From Elmis aenea (taxonomy: Eukaryota; Arthropoda; Insecta; Coleoptera; Elmidae): a stretch of DNA of 64,000 nt. Numbering within the stretch: position 1 is the first letter of the stretch; every line of letters starts with the position of its first letter. Positions 22,763 to 34,731 of this stretch are shown piece by piece. Position numbers and translations under genes: made by a program. The DNA is taken from assembly GCA_947652605.1 (NCBI GenBank), contig OX393579.1:23643674-23707673 (forward strand). Reading direction: 5' to 3'. The notes under the pieces were generated by a model. That model saw nothing but the letters and a program-made list of their open reading frames with translations, searched no databases and was not told where the DNA came from.

Positions 22763-23078
22763 TTCAACACACAATAAAATAATAAACACCGAACTGTAAC
22801 TTCATATGTGACTAACAGCTGATAGCAACAACAAGATGTCACAGGGAGCCGTTTTAACAGCTGTGATGTAAATGGCCAATGAAAATTAGCCATTTCAATC
22901 TGCCGCTAAAATGTGCCGACTTCTTGCAACGTTGCCAAACCGAGTTCTAACTTAGCTGAGATGTCTAACAGATTCCGGAATATGTTTTCTGTGCAACACA
23001 TTGGTATCTTGAGACGGTCTTAAATATAAGGCGGGCTTATATAAGTTCGATCTTGAGATGTGTCGGAGAAACCGGGCA

Positions 23079-26000
23079 TAACAGTGAGCACGTTAGTTGT
23101 AAACAGTGCATGCCTGTAATAATGCCAACGTAGTTCTTGTCCTAATCTATGTACTGTTTTGACCGTCCGCAAACTAGTCCAAAAGTAGTCAAAGAAAAGC
23201 AGGAACAGCCGACTAACCGTCCGGAGAACTATCAGAAACGCTGCTGGAACGCGATATCGGTACTGCACAGAATCCTGATAGTCCATGGGTAGGAAATAGC
23301 GCTGCTGAAACAAACAAACCTAATATTAAAATATTATATATGCCAAATGAGACAAAACTTTAATATCTATGCCTAAAGAAATATTACATGATTTTTTTAT
23401 TAGCCATCGTAGTAAACTAGGTTATAATTGTTTTAAAACTAATTTGTCTATATTTTTGGCGCAAAATAGATGTTTATTATATAAGTATTTATTTTAAATA
23501 ATCCAAGTCTAATAGACAAATTTCAAAAATCAAACATAAATACATTTCATCGATTAAGGCAGTTGTGTAACTTTTTTTTTATTGATAAAAAAGGTTTACT
23601 GTGTATGTCTAAAAAATATATAGTTGTTTAATTACTCAGACACAACATTGCCTTGTTACAGAAAATTACAGTACAATTTTTTCCTTTGAAGTTTTGTATT
23701 CTTTTACGTTAAACCTTGCAATTTATGTGGCAATACAAAAGCATAATTTCTATACACTCTCAAATTACTAAATTGTTTTTTTTTTACCGACTCTTTATTA
23801 GGCTTATTAGCGGTGCACTTCATATACTTTAAAACAGGAAGAACATAATGGTTGTTTATCGCTTGCTATTACCTATTTAACGTTTTGTTGGTAGATTTAA
23901 GATTAAACGAAGCGTTTTTTACTTGAATTTGTGACTTGTATAACACGGAAATGTATATTTGTGGAGTTTTTGTTTGCATTTAATTAGTTGCAAGCAATAT
24001 TTGCTTTAATGGCGAATATATAAAATAAGTACATTGAACTGCGGGCGTGTGTAGTCTGATAATTCTCTTGTTTTATTAACTTTCCTTGAACGAATAATCT
24101 GTTTGTAGTTTTTCTGACGCCGATCTGGTTATTTCCTGTGTTGGTATGAAAACTTAACAGCGTTTAACGTGGAAACACAGCTGTGAAATCGGATCCTGGT
24201 TTAAGCTGGGATCGACAGTGTTTACCAAAGATCCGGTTGTGTTGCGGCTTTCAACTTCTGAACATGGCAAGCTCTGAAATCGGTGGTCATTTTGCTTCAA
24301 CTACATCGTTGTTAATAATTATGGAATTAATCGGGGGTAGTTACTGTTTACTGTGTGTTTGACAGTTTGAAGCAGAGTATACATCATGTCCTTCGTGTTG
24401 TTTGACTATAGTAATTGAACTAAAGCGACAGGTAAAGCAGGTAATATTCGGTTAATTGGTTTATAGTTTCGACCACGTTTTTTTTTTAAGGTGTGTATGC
24501 GTAAATTAACCGTTTATTTTTTAGTGCGGATTGATCTAGCGATAATATAGTCCGTTAAACTGTTAATCGATACATCGTAGCGATGAAAAAATAACTGAAA
24601 ATGTAATTGCGTCTATTAAACATGTGTTGAAGTGTACAATTCAGGAAATTAAACTCCCAAAGTTGATTCATGTCACATTTCACTGTCAGAACTTGTTTAT
24701 TTATGACGCTAATTTATTTTAATGTTTGGATGTCTGTTTTAGTTATAATTGATTCCGGTGTTTGCAGTATTACTTTGAAAAAAGTTGGTATTCTTTTTTA
24801 ATGTGACTATGAGGAGAAATTTGCTGGTTTTCGAGAATAAATTCCGAAAACAGGATTATATTTTCTAAATACATATAACTTTCGCTGTTCCATGACAACG
24901 TAAGCAAAATTTTTAGGATTCGTCGCTAAAATATACTTAATCTTTAAGTACAACAATGCACGGAGTAATAAAAGGCAATAAATAACAGACCATTCATTAT
25001 TTAGTACATGCTAAGTACTTTATTTACATTCATTTAATTGAAATGAGTGTGTAGGTAAAAAGGACAGAGAAAGTTTCAACTTCCAAGATTCTATACACTA
25101 CTTTTGCATTAACTTGATATTTGAGAAATTTAACGGCTTAACTTTGGTTTTGAAGGCAATAACAAAGTTTTGTTTAAGAGCGGGTCGTTTTTGTTACGTT
25201 TGTACAACTTTGGACAGCGTATTATCCTAACCGAATGTCTTTGTAAAGTTTTTTTCGACAGCTAGTTGCGCTTTTGTGAGTAATGTGGTTTTAATGTCAG
25301 ATAAATTATAATTACTCACAGTTGTTCAATTTTTACGTCGTTAAAGCGCGCAGTTAACTTGTTTTGAGTCCATCGGCATAAAGATGACTTTAAATGTTTG
25401 TCTAAATGTGTACTTCCGTACATTTCTTGCATGCAACCTCCCTCATAATATCACCGTCTGTAAATTGTCTGCCAGCAGTAGAATATTGTCGTTCTAGTTA
25501 CGATGCCACCACAATAAACAAAACACTACATTCACTAGACTGCAATAAATCTTATTAATGTACTTAAGTACAAAAAATTAAACTACCCTGTTTGTTGTAC
25601 AAGTTCGAATAGCAAAAGTTTTCAGTGACCACTACAGTTAGTTGTTGGGCCATAGTTTATATTATAGCTCTCAATTGAATGCTGAATCCGGGTGAAACGT
25701 ATATAGCCTGAATTATTGAAATAGTATGAGTTGTAGTGCACTGAAAAGCTCTCGGATAAAATACAATATTTACAGAATCCTTTTTCTCGATTGTAAGACC
25801 GTGTATGAAACACAAATAACATCCAAAAACATTACAACAACAAAAGATCGAACAGTTTGCTATCAGATATATGTATGGAAATAATTATTTTTTACTGTAA
25901 CATATAAAATGCATGACCATACTTTTGTATTTCGTTTCTATACCTACAAAAGCTAACATTTCCAGCATGAGATCTCGCTTATTGTAAGAGATACTATATA

Positions 26001-26199
26001 CACTATACAGTGTCCAAAAGGTATGGAATATGCTATATATCTCATTGTCAGTAAATATCTACTTTAGGGAAAAATGTTTTGAATAAAAGTTGTTTGGTAC
26101 TTAGTTTTCCACCATAAGACAAAATTAAATGTATTGTTTTTCGAATAACAAAAGCGCAATGAAAAACAATTGAATTTTTTTAAATGACAAGGTACCCCT
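23079..26199. other. No gene recognised over 3 kb
   Basis: A 97-codon frame at 23020-23313 (minus) overlaps the Harbinger end and is not recognised. The rest is AT-rich without coding signals. Near 26008 a motif CAGTGTCCAAAAGGTATGGA resembles a mariner-type end, but no partner is seen. Confidence 0.4.
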
Positions 26200-26208
26200 A
26201 TATTATAC

Positions 26209-26891
26209 AGGTCTAGGAAGATTCACCGAAAACCAATTCACCGAAAGCAATTCACCGAAAGCAATTCACCGAATATCAATTCACCGAATAAGCAATTCAC
26301 CGAATAAGCAATTCACCGAATCATTGAAAAATAAATGGATATAAATTACATAAAATATGTTAATCAAAGATCAGAAATTAATATATTGTGCTGACCATCC
26401 TATTTTGTACATTGGTTGCACTTTTTGGGGTTAAGTACTTATTACTCATATTTTTATTATTTTTAATTATGGCTTTATAAGGTGGTTGGACCCTCAAAGG
26501 TTATGTTACGTATTTATATCAATATTTTTTTAATAAATGTATTACTTTCTCATTGTTTTATTTGTTTCTTACTGTGTAATAATTGTTCTAGACCTGTGGA
26601 TATAAATAGGTAAAACAGCGTTTGAGGGTCTAACCACCTTATAAAGCCATAATTAAAAACAATACAAATATGAGTAAAAAGTATTTAACCCCAAAAAGTG
26701 CCAACCTATGTACAAAATAGGTCAGTCACAATATATTACTTTCTGATCTTTGATTAACATATTTCATGTAATTTATTCCATTTATTTTTCGATGATTCGG
26801 TGAATTGCTTATTCGGTGAATTGATATTCGGTGAATTGCGTTCGGTGAATTGCTTTCGGTGAATTGGTTTTCGGTGAATCTTCCGGATACC
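26209..26891. mobile_element. Fold-back element with tandem ATTCACCGAA units
   Basis: Each arm (about 26209-26530 and 26565-26891) begins with a tandem array of 14-16-bp units containing TTCACCGAA (seven on the left, six on the right), then unique sequence that is also inverted (GGCTTTATAAGGTGGTTGGA). ATATTATAC occurs directly outside both ends (26200-26208, 26892-26900), a 9-bp or 8-bp target duplication. This size would fit Mutator-like or P/hAT-like elements; the superfamily is unresolved. No transposase is present. Confidence 0.85.
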
Positions 26892-27286
26892 ATATTATAC
26901 TCATTTGATAGAGAAATTTTTTCTTTTTTCAATAATAGGGTCCCTCCTTTTTTTTGTTGATTATCCAGGTTTTGGCTTTCTTGAGATAATTTTTTAAGAG
27001 ATACAGGTTTGTTTAAATTAAATGAATAAACCTTAAGATATTTTTATGTTAAAGTCGATTATACTAAAAAAAATATTTTACGCTCGCCGTTAAAAAGTTA
27101 TGACACAAACTTACCTTTTTTAAATGAAAGCTTAAGTTGACTATGTCCTATTTAAATTTCTTTTTTTCACCTTCCATTTATATAAGGGATGTCGTAATTA
27201 TTTCCAATAATTCGCAAGCTACGAAGGCTGTTGAATGTATTTTTCTTTTTAAAATCATGAAAACAAATATAAGGAATTTAAATAGC

Positions 27287-28228
27287 TTACTTACTTACTT
27301 AATCCATGGCCTATCTACCCTCACAGGTGTAAGGCATTGGGGGAGTTGAGTTTTCATTTTTCATTTGTTGGAGTTTTTCATAACTTCTTGCATTCTCTCC
27401 TGTCTTGAATCTTATTCCCTACGTCCTCCCACTTTATTCCTCTATTGCCCTGTGCTTGTTTTACTCCTTCCTGCCACCTTTTCCTTGGTCTGCCTCTCGT
27501 TTTCTTTTTGTTACTTCTCGCTTCGAACACTTTTCTTGTTAACATTATGTTGTCCATTCGTTTTACACGTCCGAACCGTCTTAGTATTCCTTCTTCTAGT
27601 TTATTTGTTATTGGTTTCACATTTAAATTTTTTCTGTGTGTTGTATTTCTAATTTTGTCCATTTTGGTTTTATTTTTTTTCCCCTCAGGAATCGCATCTT
27701 GGTTGCTTCTAAAGCCTTTTTGTGTTTTTCTGTTGTGGTCCATGTCTCCGAGGCATTTGTCAGCATAGGGGTGACAACTTTTTTTTATGTATTTTAATTT
27801 TTATTTCTTTCGGGATCTCCTTTTCCCCTAGAAATGTGTTCTTAATGCTATTAAATAGTCTTCCTCCTTTTATTCTTCTTTTTCTGACTTCTCCATCGAT
27901 TTTTCCGTCTTCTGTTATCATCGATCCTAAATATTTTAATTTTTGTACTTGTTTTAGCTTTTCTCCATTCAGCTCCATATGGTGTTGTTGTGTATTTTTT
28001 TTCTATAATCATTGTGTCCGTCTTGTTTTGGTTTATTTTCATTCCAAATTTCTCAAGTGTTGTTTCGAATATAACCAGATTTTCTTTTAGTGAATTTCCA
28101 TCCTTCGCAAATATTGCCATGTTATCTGCGTAGGAAACTTCTGATACAGTTATTTTTTCCATGTTCCAATAACCCACTTCGTATTTTTTGACTTTCTTCT
28201 CTGTACTTTTAAAACACTTAAGAAACAA
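27287..28228 (-). pseudogene. LINE reverse transcriptase 3' fragment with TAAG tail
   Basis: Read on the minus strand, 28228-27851 carries the RT palm with SYADNMAIFA: the second catalytic Asp is Asn. It continues in a shifted frame at 27978-27760 (KLKYLGSMITEDGKIDGEV) and again at 27743-27378 (LRRFGRVKRMDN, then RGRPRKRWQEG), the usual LINE C-terminal order. Two or more frameshifts and the Asp-to-Asn change show it is dead. The element ends in a short array of TAAG repeats at about 27287-27302, the kind of microsatellite tail seen on several LINE clades. Open frames on the plus strand here are shadows. Confidence 0.88.
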
Positions 28229-28365
28229 TGTCTTTATACATATAATAATCTTATAACGTCCTTTAAAATCTTAAATCCAATTTAATTGCAAAATAATTAG
28301 GAAAATCAATTATTGAACAGCTCGAAATTTATATGGGATTTTATATGTTGCGCTCGCAAATGCAG

Positions 28366-28372
28366 CACCCTG
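28366..28372. repeat. Isolated CACCCTG terminus
   Basis: CACCCTG followed by TATA matches the right end of the CAGGGTG palindromic elements, but the left partner is not evident nearby, so this is a solo end or a truncated copy. Confidence 0.4.
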
Positions 28373-30690
28373 TATACATAATCTTTTGCAAAATTGAGAG
28401 CGATATGTAAAATTATGGGGATTGTTTTTTTTTTTTAAATAAAATGTTATAGCGACTCGACATTTGAACTGATTCAAACTGCTCAGAAATGAAAAAATCG
28501 TTTCAGGAAATTAAAAAATATGACATAAGTTTTTTGATCACTTGAAATTATTTGATGTTATGCTGTATGCTGTATTCTTGTACAAGCAATTGTATAATGT
28601 AATACAGCTTTAAGATTATACAGTATCTAAGGGTAAATAGACGTTATTTTTGTTATTTCATTGTTAAGCGTATTGTAAACATTTGTTATTTGTTGTAATT
28701 CTTAAATGTACTAGAATAATTGGATTCTAAACGTTAATGTTTTACAGCTCTTCGTTTCTTCGTATGTGGAGCAAAAAGATCGTCGAATGTGTTAATCGAC
28801 AAATGGAAGCAAGCAAAACATAGTTTTAAAGCCGCTCGTAAAGTTTGTGGGATTCTCCCCTTATGGTCTTTTATCTGATTCTCAAACATCTTTTTGCCCC
28901 GTCGTCGTCTAGCAATCACAGTTGTAAAATCGATTTCGCCGATCACAAATGCAGAATATAAACACATACATATTTATGTAGATCTCGATGCAACCGACTA
29001 CAAACATATCAATTTGCAGAATCTAAATATTTAATATTTCTTTATTTTTAGATTTAAGCATGCAAATGTATTTTTAACTATTTTATCTGCAATTGGTATT
29101 GCTATTTCAAAACTGCTGAAATCGACAAACTTTATTATGCGATCGAATTATAGAATTACGAGGATTGTCTCAATGTTACTTTAACGTATCGGAACTGCCT
29201 GCTTACGTTCGATCTATTTATTTCAATAATCTTCGTCGTCTAAGTAACCTTCTTTAAAGCTGATACGCGTATTATAAACACACGCGTTTTTTTCACGTTC
29301 TAAAACCTTGTTGCAAATACTTTTTTAGAGATTCTTTTGAAATTACTTTATCGATTTTATCACTTAAGCTTCAGATGTAAATTCGCACACAAAGAATTTT
29401 TGTATACAAGAACTATCTTACTAAAGGGAATTTAACAAAATACATGTTGTTACATGTACCTATAGCATAGGATGTATAAAGTGTTTATTCTGTAGAATGA
29501 GCATCCTAACACATAATCACTCCGAATTAAGCAAAATGTTTCCACGTTTATCCAGACCGACCTATTCTGTTTAGGTGTTTTGGTGAAGGCGAAGGGTGTT
29601 CACACTCGGATGTTACTTCCTTCATTATGGATTAGTAACGGATGAAGGAAAGAAGTTTCGTTTTTGAGAGTGTAGCAAAAACTCAAACACCTTATGTAGA
29701 TACTGTGTGAAGCAAAATGAAGAAAGACGTAAAAACAAGCAAATTTAAGTTTCTCGTGTGTAATTTGCGATACCATTACACGTTAAAAAATCTTTTTCTG
29801 GGATGTTAATTATCGGAATAGGTAAAATTGGTTCTCGGGTACTGAAGCTCGCCAAACATAATGAACAAAAAAAGTAGTGTAGTGAAAAAGTGTTTTTTTT
29901 TTTTTTTGTAAATTAACGTTAACAATTTTTGTCGAAAACTATACTAAAGCTAATGATCTAAGTGCAATATTTTTTCCCTGCTATTTAGAATCCTTAGCGT
30001 ACCAACCAACAAAATTTGCATAAAATACACATTAATATAAAGTGAATTATACATATGGCAAGCGGTTAGGAGATCGTATTTACCAATGAAATAACCGATA
30101 TGTGCCAATATCAGTTGGGATTAAGGACTCTATGTGTTAATCCTGTTCTGTTTATGCAGCGCTGACTAGAACGGAATACGTGTATCTAAATATAACAGCA
30201 TCAGTTGGTGATTCTTGTGAACAAAAACAGCAAAACGCGCGGAATTTATTTGGTAATGTAATGTGTCCACAAATTGAGGATCACTATGGGTAATTTCTTT
30301 TGTAAACCATTAGATTTATAAGGTTAGTCAAATGAAACAAACATCATCTGTTTTATACAACTACATACTGTTTAGTCTTGCTTTTAATTAAAAAGAACAT
30401 GGTGTGTTAAGATATTGTCGTAAAACTAAAATAAGCCATTGTTTTAAATCTCAAATGTCTCTTATGATGGATGATAGAAAGACTTTCTTAAAGAAGAAGT
30501 AGATATTGCGGCGTATCGCACTGACTTATTATTATCATTGAGCTTTCTTAATTATTTTCTGTTTAAGCTAAACGCGGTAGTTCTTGTGATAGCTAAAGTA
30601 CTTGAGCGATGTTAGTGCTCGCGCTCATCGTATCTTAGAGTAGGACATTGCATGGTTGTTCTTCATATAACTCTAGTATTTGATGTAAAC
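28373..30690. other. No gene recognised
   Basis: AT-rich DNA. A 77-codon minus-strand frame at 28734-28967 is basic but unrecognised. A T17 tract lies near 29890. Confidence 0.4.
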
Positions 30691-30699
30691 AGATGCGAA

Positions 30700-30993
30700 T
30701 TAGTTACAACAATCGCCTTTTTCCGCAGTTTATTTCTCGCGGTCCATTCGGTCATCTGTTGCAAGGTCTATACTTTTCTGCTTCTTCCACGTTGTTTTTT
30801 GATGTTCTTTTTGGTCTGCGATTTGGTGGATGCCACGGTAATTTTACTTGGTCATCGTTTTTCATCCATTGTCTGAACATGTCGGTAACATTTTAATCTT
30901 TTGGCTTTAATGGTCTCTATTTTATCAGTAAATTTTTTTCTAATTTCAATATTTCTTACCCTATAATTCCTAGTGTCGATTACATCTTTTCCA
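30700..30993 (-). pseudogene. LINE C-terminal fragment
   Basis: The minus strand from about 30993 reads GKDVIDTRNYRVRNIEIRKK, then IEAKRL-type IETIKAKRLKCYRHVQTMDE, and after a shift WHPPNRRPKRTSKN. This follows the LINE ORF2 tail pattern (RNEEIR, KRLRWYGHVQRM, W-x-P-P-x-R-R-x-R-G-R-P). A stop and a frameshift near 30845 break it. It is a different copy and subfamily from 27287-28228. Confidence 0.6.
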
Positions 30994-31498
30994 ATAGTTC
31001 ATTTTCATTGCCAGTACTGGAACAGGCGTAAAATAAAATATAGATGCTACTGACTCTGTTAATTGTGTATTATTTGCTTTATATCTGAGATTATTTTACA
31101 TCTAAAAATTATTACGATCATTCGATCTTGTTGTATTTTAATGTTAATGTTATGGGAATTACATGAGAGTAACTTCGCGAGAAGGACGTCAACCAAAAAC
31201 CGTCGAAGGTAAGATTGTAGGAGCACCTTTAAAACGGAGAACCGCCAAAGAGCTGCACAAAAACCAAAGGTAGCGTAATTTGGAACATCTCCCCACGAGT
31301 TACCTTCCTGAAAGGATGTCGACGCATTCAGTGGAAATGATAACTTTCGGAGCAACTTCAAAGCGAAAAATCACTAAGAAACTTTATGCAAGTGCTGAAG
31401 GTTTGGTTCGCGAAAATGGAGCTTGTAAAACATTGCAATTTATATGGTTTTGAGGAATTTCTAGCAAATAAAAGCTCTCCTTTTCGGGTGGATAAATT
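30994..31498. other. No feature recognised
   Basis: A 100-codon minus-strand frame at 31059-31361 has no recognisable motif and is treated as chance. Confidence 0.35.
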
Positions 31499-31506
31499 AT
31501 GTAAGA

Positions 31507-31844
31507 CAGTGATTTTTAACCTGTGGGGCGCGCTCCCCCTGGAGGCGCGAAATATCTAAAGGGGGGCGCGAATAAAATTAAAAGTCGAAGACAAGCGTTG
31601 TTACTAAAACATTAAATAACATAAAAAAAGGACTGAAAATGACAGACACACATTTGATAGGTTTTAGTTAGCTTAATTTTAATGTATTTTTAAGTTTACA
31701 TTAGCAAAATGAGATACTAAGAAAAATATATAGGTATTTTAAAAATAATACACTAATATTTTGGCAGGTAAGAAGGGGGGCGCAAAAAAATAGGATGGAA
31801 AAGAGGGGCGCAGCCAAATTTGATAAAGAGGTTGAGAAACACTG
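31507..31844. mobile_element. Short non-autonomous hAT element
   Basis: Left end CAGTGATTTTTAACCTGTGG and right end, read inversely, CAGTGTTTCTCAACCTCTTT are the classic hAT CAGTGNTT-type ends. Flanks ATGTAAGA (31499-31506) and ATGTAAGG (31845-31852) form an 8-bp duplication with one change. GGGGCGC motifs lie subterminally at both ends. No coding content. Confidence 0.88.
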
Positions 31845-31852
31845 ATGTAAGG

Positions 31853-33043
31853 GATGCTGTAAAACCAGAAGGGATATTAGACTACATACGTTTGTTAATT
31901 TATTATCTAGATTTGTGCATTTGGGGGAATTATGTATGTATAAGTTAATTTGTCGCTTTATTTTTTTAAAATAATAATGATAGATAAATTGAATTTTTCT
32001 TTTTTAGTTATATCTGAATTAGTGAATATATTTGAATTATGTTCATTATATAAAAATAAAAAATGTTATTAAACTGTATATTGGCCGTGGTAAACCTTGA
32101 ACTTGGCACGACTGCATATTTGCAAATAAAAACATTTATCTTCAGTGATTGTCATAAACAACGTTTTTATGTTTCATTTTGAAGTTGGGTATAAATTTTA
32201 TTGTATGAGCATTCGGTTGTAAATATATAATGCGATAAATGTAAAAACACGGATGCATTCTCTTTTAATCAAGATAACAAGAAAATTCTTATAAACAGTT
32301 TTTAGCGAACGTAAATCTTTATTCTCATTAATAAATGATGTAAGTTTGTTCCGGGAGACGTCCTCTAGTTGCTTGTACTCCCAAGCTGATTAAGTATAAA
32401 AGGACAAAGCTTTAAAGGAAAAATAGACAAACAAAAGGAAGAGTAAATGTAGTTTAGATCTGACAAGATTGAAACAAGAAAAGTAGTCTTTAATTATACG
32501 AACGGCTCACTCATTACACTCTACAGATTATAGAACCATGATTATGTTACATTGTCAGAGATTGTAATTAAAACCGACTTGTCTCCATCTTGCAGGTGAG
32601 CATACCTCGAGTGCATTCCTTCCAAAATTGCTATTTGTTTAGGCTGACGTCATTACGGGAATTATGTCTTCAAAACAAACTGTATCACGTGGTGTCTTAT
32701 TTAACAATTTTAGATTTAACACTTCAATTCGAATGCAGTTTTTTTCAGATTAGTTTTATATTTATTTGGTCTGCCTTTCGCATGTATGTTAAATTATTGA
32801 TCCTTAATTATCGTATTTTTTGCCCGCAATGTTAACTCTTAAGTGATATGTAAACCATATCACGTTTTTAGTACCAAGTTGATATAATTCTAAGCTCTAA
32901 AATAATCGTCAAATATAACAAAAGAGCAAAACAGGTACGGGCTAAATTTATCATCTTAACAACATAATTATGAGCGACACTTTTTGGTAAAATGAACAGT
33001 TTCTATTAGGTATTAGGGGGGTACAACACAACTTTATAATATA
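31853..33043. other. No feature recognised
   Basis: AT-rich. An 81-codon frame at 32590-32835 follows a CTTGCAG acceptor-like motif but matches nothing known. Confidence 0.35.
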
Positions 33044-33130
33044 CAGGGTGAGTCACGACGCACGCGTCGGAGTTTTATGGCGAAACGCTTTCCATTAAAA
33101 TTTACATCTCAATGGTAATCTAATTACTGT
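33044..33130. repeat. Solo CAGGGTG terminus
   Basis: TATACAGGGTGAGTCACGAC has the form of a left end of the mariner-type elements in this window, but no inverse partner is found downstream. The transposase scrap at 34616-34731 could belong to the same element. Confidence 0.4.
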
Positions 33131-33779
33131 TTATTTCTCATTTAGCTCTTGGCTCGGCGAATGCCTTAACCTGATTTGAAATAATCAGCGTAGTCTTATT
33201 TGAAATGCAAGGAGGCACTTTAACCACTAATCTCCATTTCAAGGTTGTTGAAGGGTTTCCGACAAATTTCCTGAAAGTGTTGGCCCACATATTATTAGAC
33301 CTTGATAAGGGAAAAGGTGTTTTTGCATTGTACTCAATAACGGATGTGTTTATAAATACTTATTTGTACTCTGTTAATGTTGCAGAACGTGCAATAAACA
33401 AATATTCTGATGCTTAGGAAGTTGTTAGTCTTATGAAAGTGACTCAAATTCATGATCTGTTGAACGAAATATTGAAATGAATTTATATTGAATGAAATAC
33501 ATATATGAAATATTTTTCAGTATCTAGCAGTTTGTAACAGTTCTTAAGAATGAAGACTTTAAAAATCGCGCATCGTAAAGAAAATTTATTTGGAGGGCAT
33601 TTTTAATATCAATTTGGATGATTAAGTTTTTCCAACGTTTTTAAAAGCTTTTAACATCCTAAACCAGTTTCTAATGTATTTTTGGGTTGAAGGTGTTATA
33701 AATTAACGGCCTTTTAGTATTAATAAAATTAAGTGTTAGTTAAAGCGATAATAGGACACTCGTGTTTCTTAGTGGTTCT

Positions 33780-33990
33780 TTAAGTTTTAGCCGAGCCGAC
33801 GTTTCAGAGTCGCTGCAATTTGGAACGGCGTGGCGAGCGCTCACTCAGCATATCTGAAGCCGCCCCTTCAAGACCGAACGGCCTGTCGAGACTCTTAAAG
33901 AGGCTCCGAACTCGTTCAAATTCTAGATCTCCCGTCCGCCCAGACAGACCTCTATAATGTTGTTTTTGTCCAGAGCAAAGCCGCCCGCGT
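33780..33990. other. GC-rich patch
   Basis: About 200 bases with many CG dinucleotides (for example GGAACGGCGTGGCGAGCG) in otherwise AT-rich DNA. No inverted ends, frame or RNA fold was recognised. It could be a promoter or enhancer of a host gene, or part of a foreign repeat; neither is shown. Confidence 0.3.
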
Positions 33991-34615
33991 TCTTCATCTT
34001 AAATGATAATTTTCCCTCAGTTGTTAAATCTTTCTTATAAAACTGTTATTTAATGCAGTTAACTCTTCGCTACGTGTTTGGTGTTGAGTTCAAGTATTTT
34101 TAAAAATAGAAATATAATTCCTTGTTTACTTCTTGTTTATGACGAGTGCATGTATCATCATGAACATCGTGAGTATCTCGTAACTGTTGCATATAATAAG
34201 GGATAGTTAAATTAGCTAAGTGTGGTTTTCATGATAATTAGACCGTAAATTGAAAATGTGCATATTGTGCGCCCAGTTCCTATATCTTGAAAAAACTGAA
34301 AAGCTTGTTTTTTTACCAATTTTGTATCATTACTGTAAAAAATTTAATAGTGTTTCGTGTTTTGGATAGTATTATTTGGTGAGGGTATATTTAAGTTAGG
34401 TACTAAAAACGTTATGAAAAGTTAATAGTACATTATCAACTCAAATTTAGGGACCTAAACAGAACCGGAACTGGAACAAAAACCGAAACGAACGGGTGAT
34501 TTTTTCGTGAATCGGAACTAAACCTTTAGTTAAGAAAACACCAAACCGCAAAATCGAACCGAATCTACTGGTTCCAACTTGTTGGTTGTCCAGCTCATTT
34601 TGATAGACATGTAAC

Positions 34616-34731
34616 GAACTGGTTGGATCATAATCTTTCAGAGAAATGGATCAAACCAGGAGGGCCGGTGCTTGGCGTCCACGTTCCCCCGACCTAACTC
34701 CTTTGAACTTTTTCGTGTGGGGATTAAAAAA
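34616..34731 (+). pseudogene. Tc1/mariner-type transposase scrap
   Basis: The frame NWLDHNLSEKWIKPGGPV is followed, after a one-base shift, by WRPRSPDLTPLNFFVWGLK. The W-x-P-R-S-P-D-L-T-P-x-D-F-F-x-W-G pattern surrounds the third catalytic acid of this transposase group; here that Asp is Asn. Only about 38 codons remain. Confidence 0.65.

Larger units (their letters stand above)
21332..23078. mobile_element. PIF/Harbinger transposon, split by a nested element
   Basis: Ends TGCCCGGTTTCTCCGACACA and their inverse (TGTGTCGGAGAAACCGGGCA) are perfect for 20 bases. TAA flanks both sides (21329-21331, 23079-23081), the usual 3-bp duplication. It holds the start of a HARBI1-like transposase on the plus strand (21558-21748) and the start of a Myb/SANT-like protein on the minus strand (22675-22762), converging on the insertion at 21751-22670. 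The middle of both genes is absent, so the element was already internally deleted or lost sequence there. Confidence 0.88.

Noticed and set aside
26216..26335. Regularly spaced ATTCACCGAA units look like a CRISPR array
   Set aside because: Unit spacing leaves only 4-6 bases between repeats, the array is repeated in inverse at the other end of the element, and the setting is a eukaryotic fold-back transposon.
27365..28090. Several plus-strand frames rich in Leu/Phe/Ser that look like membrane proteins
   Set aside because: They are antisense to the LINE coding sequence on the minus strand.
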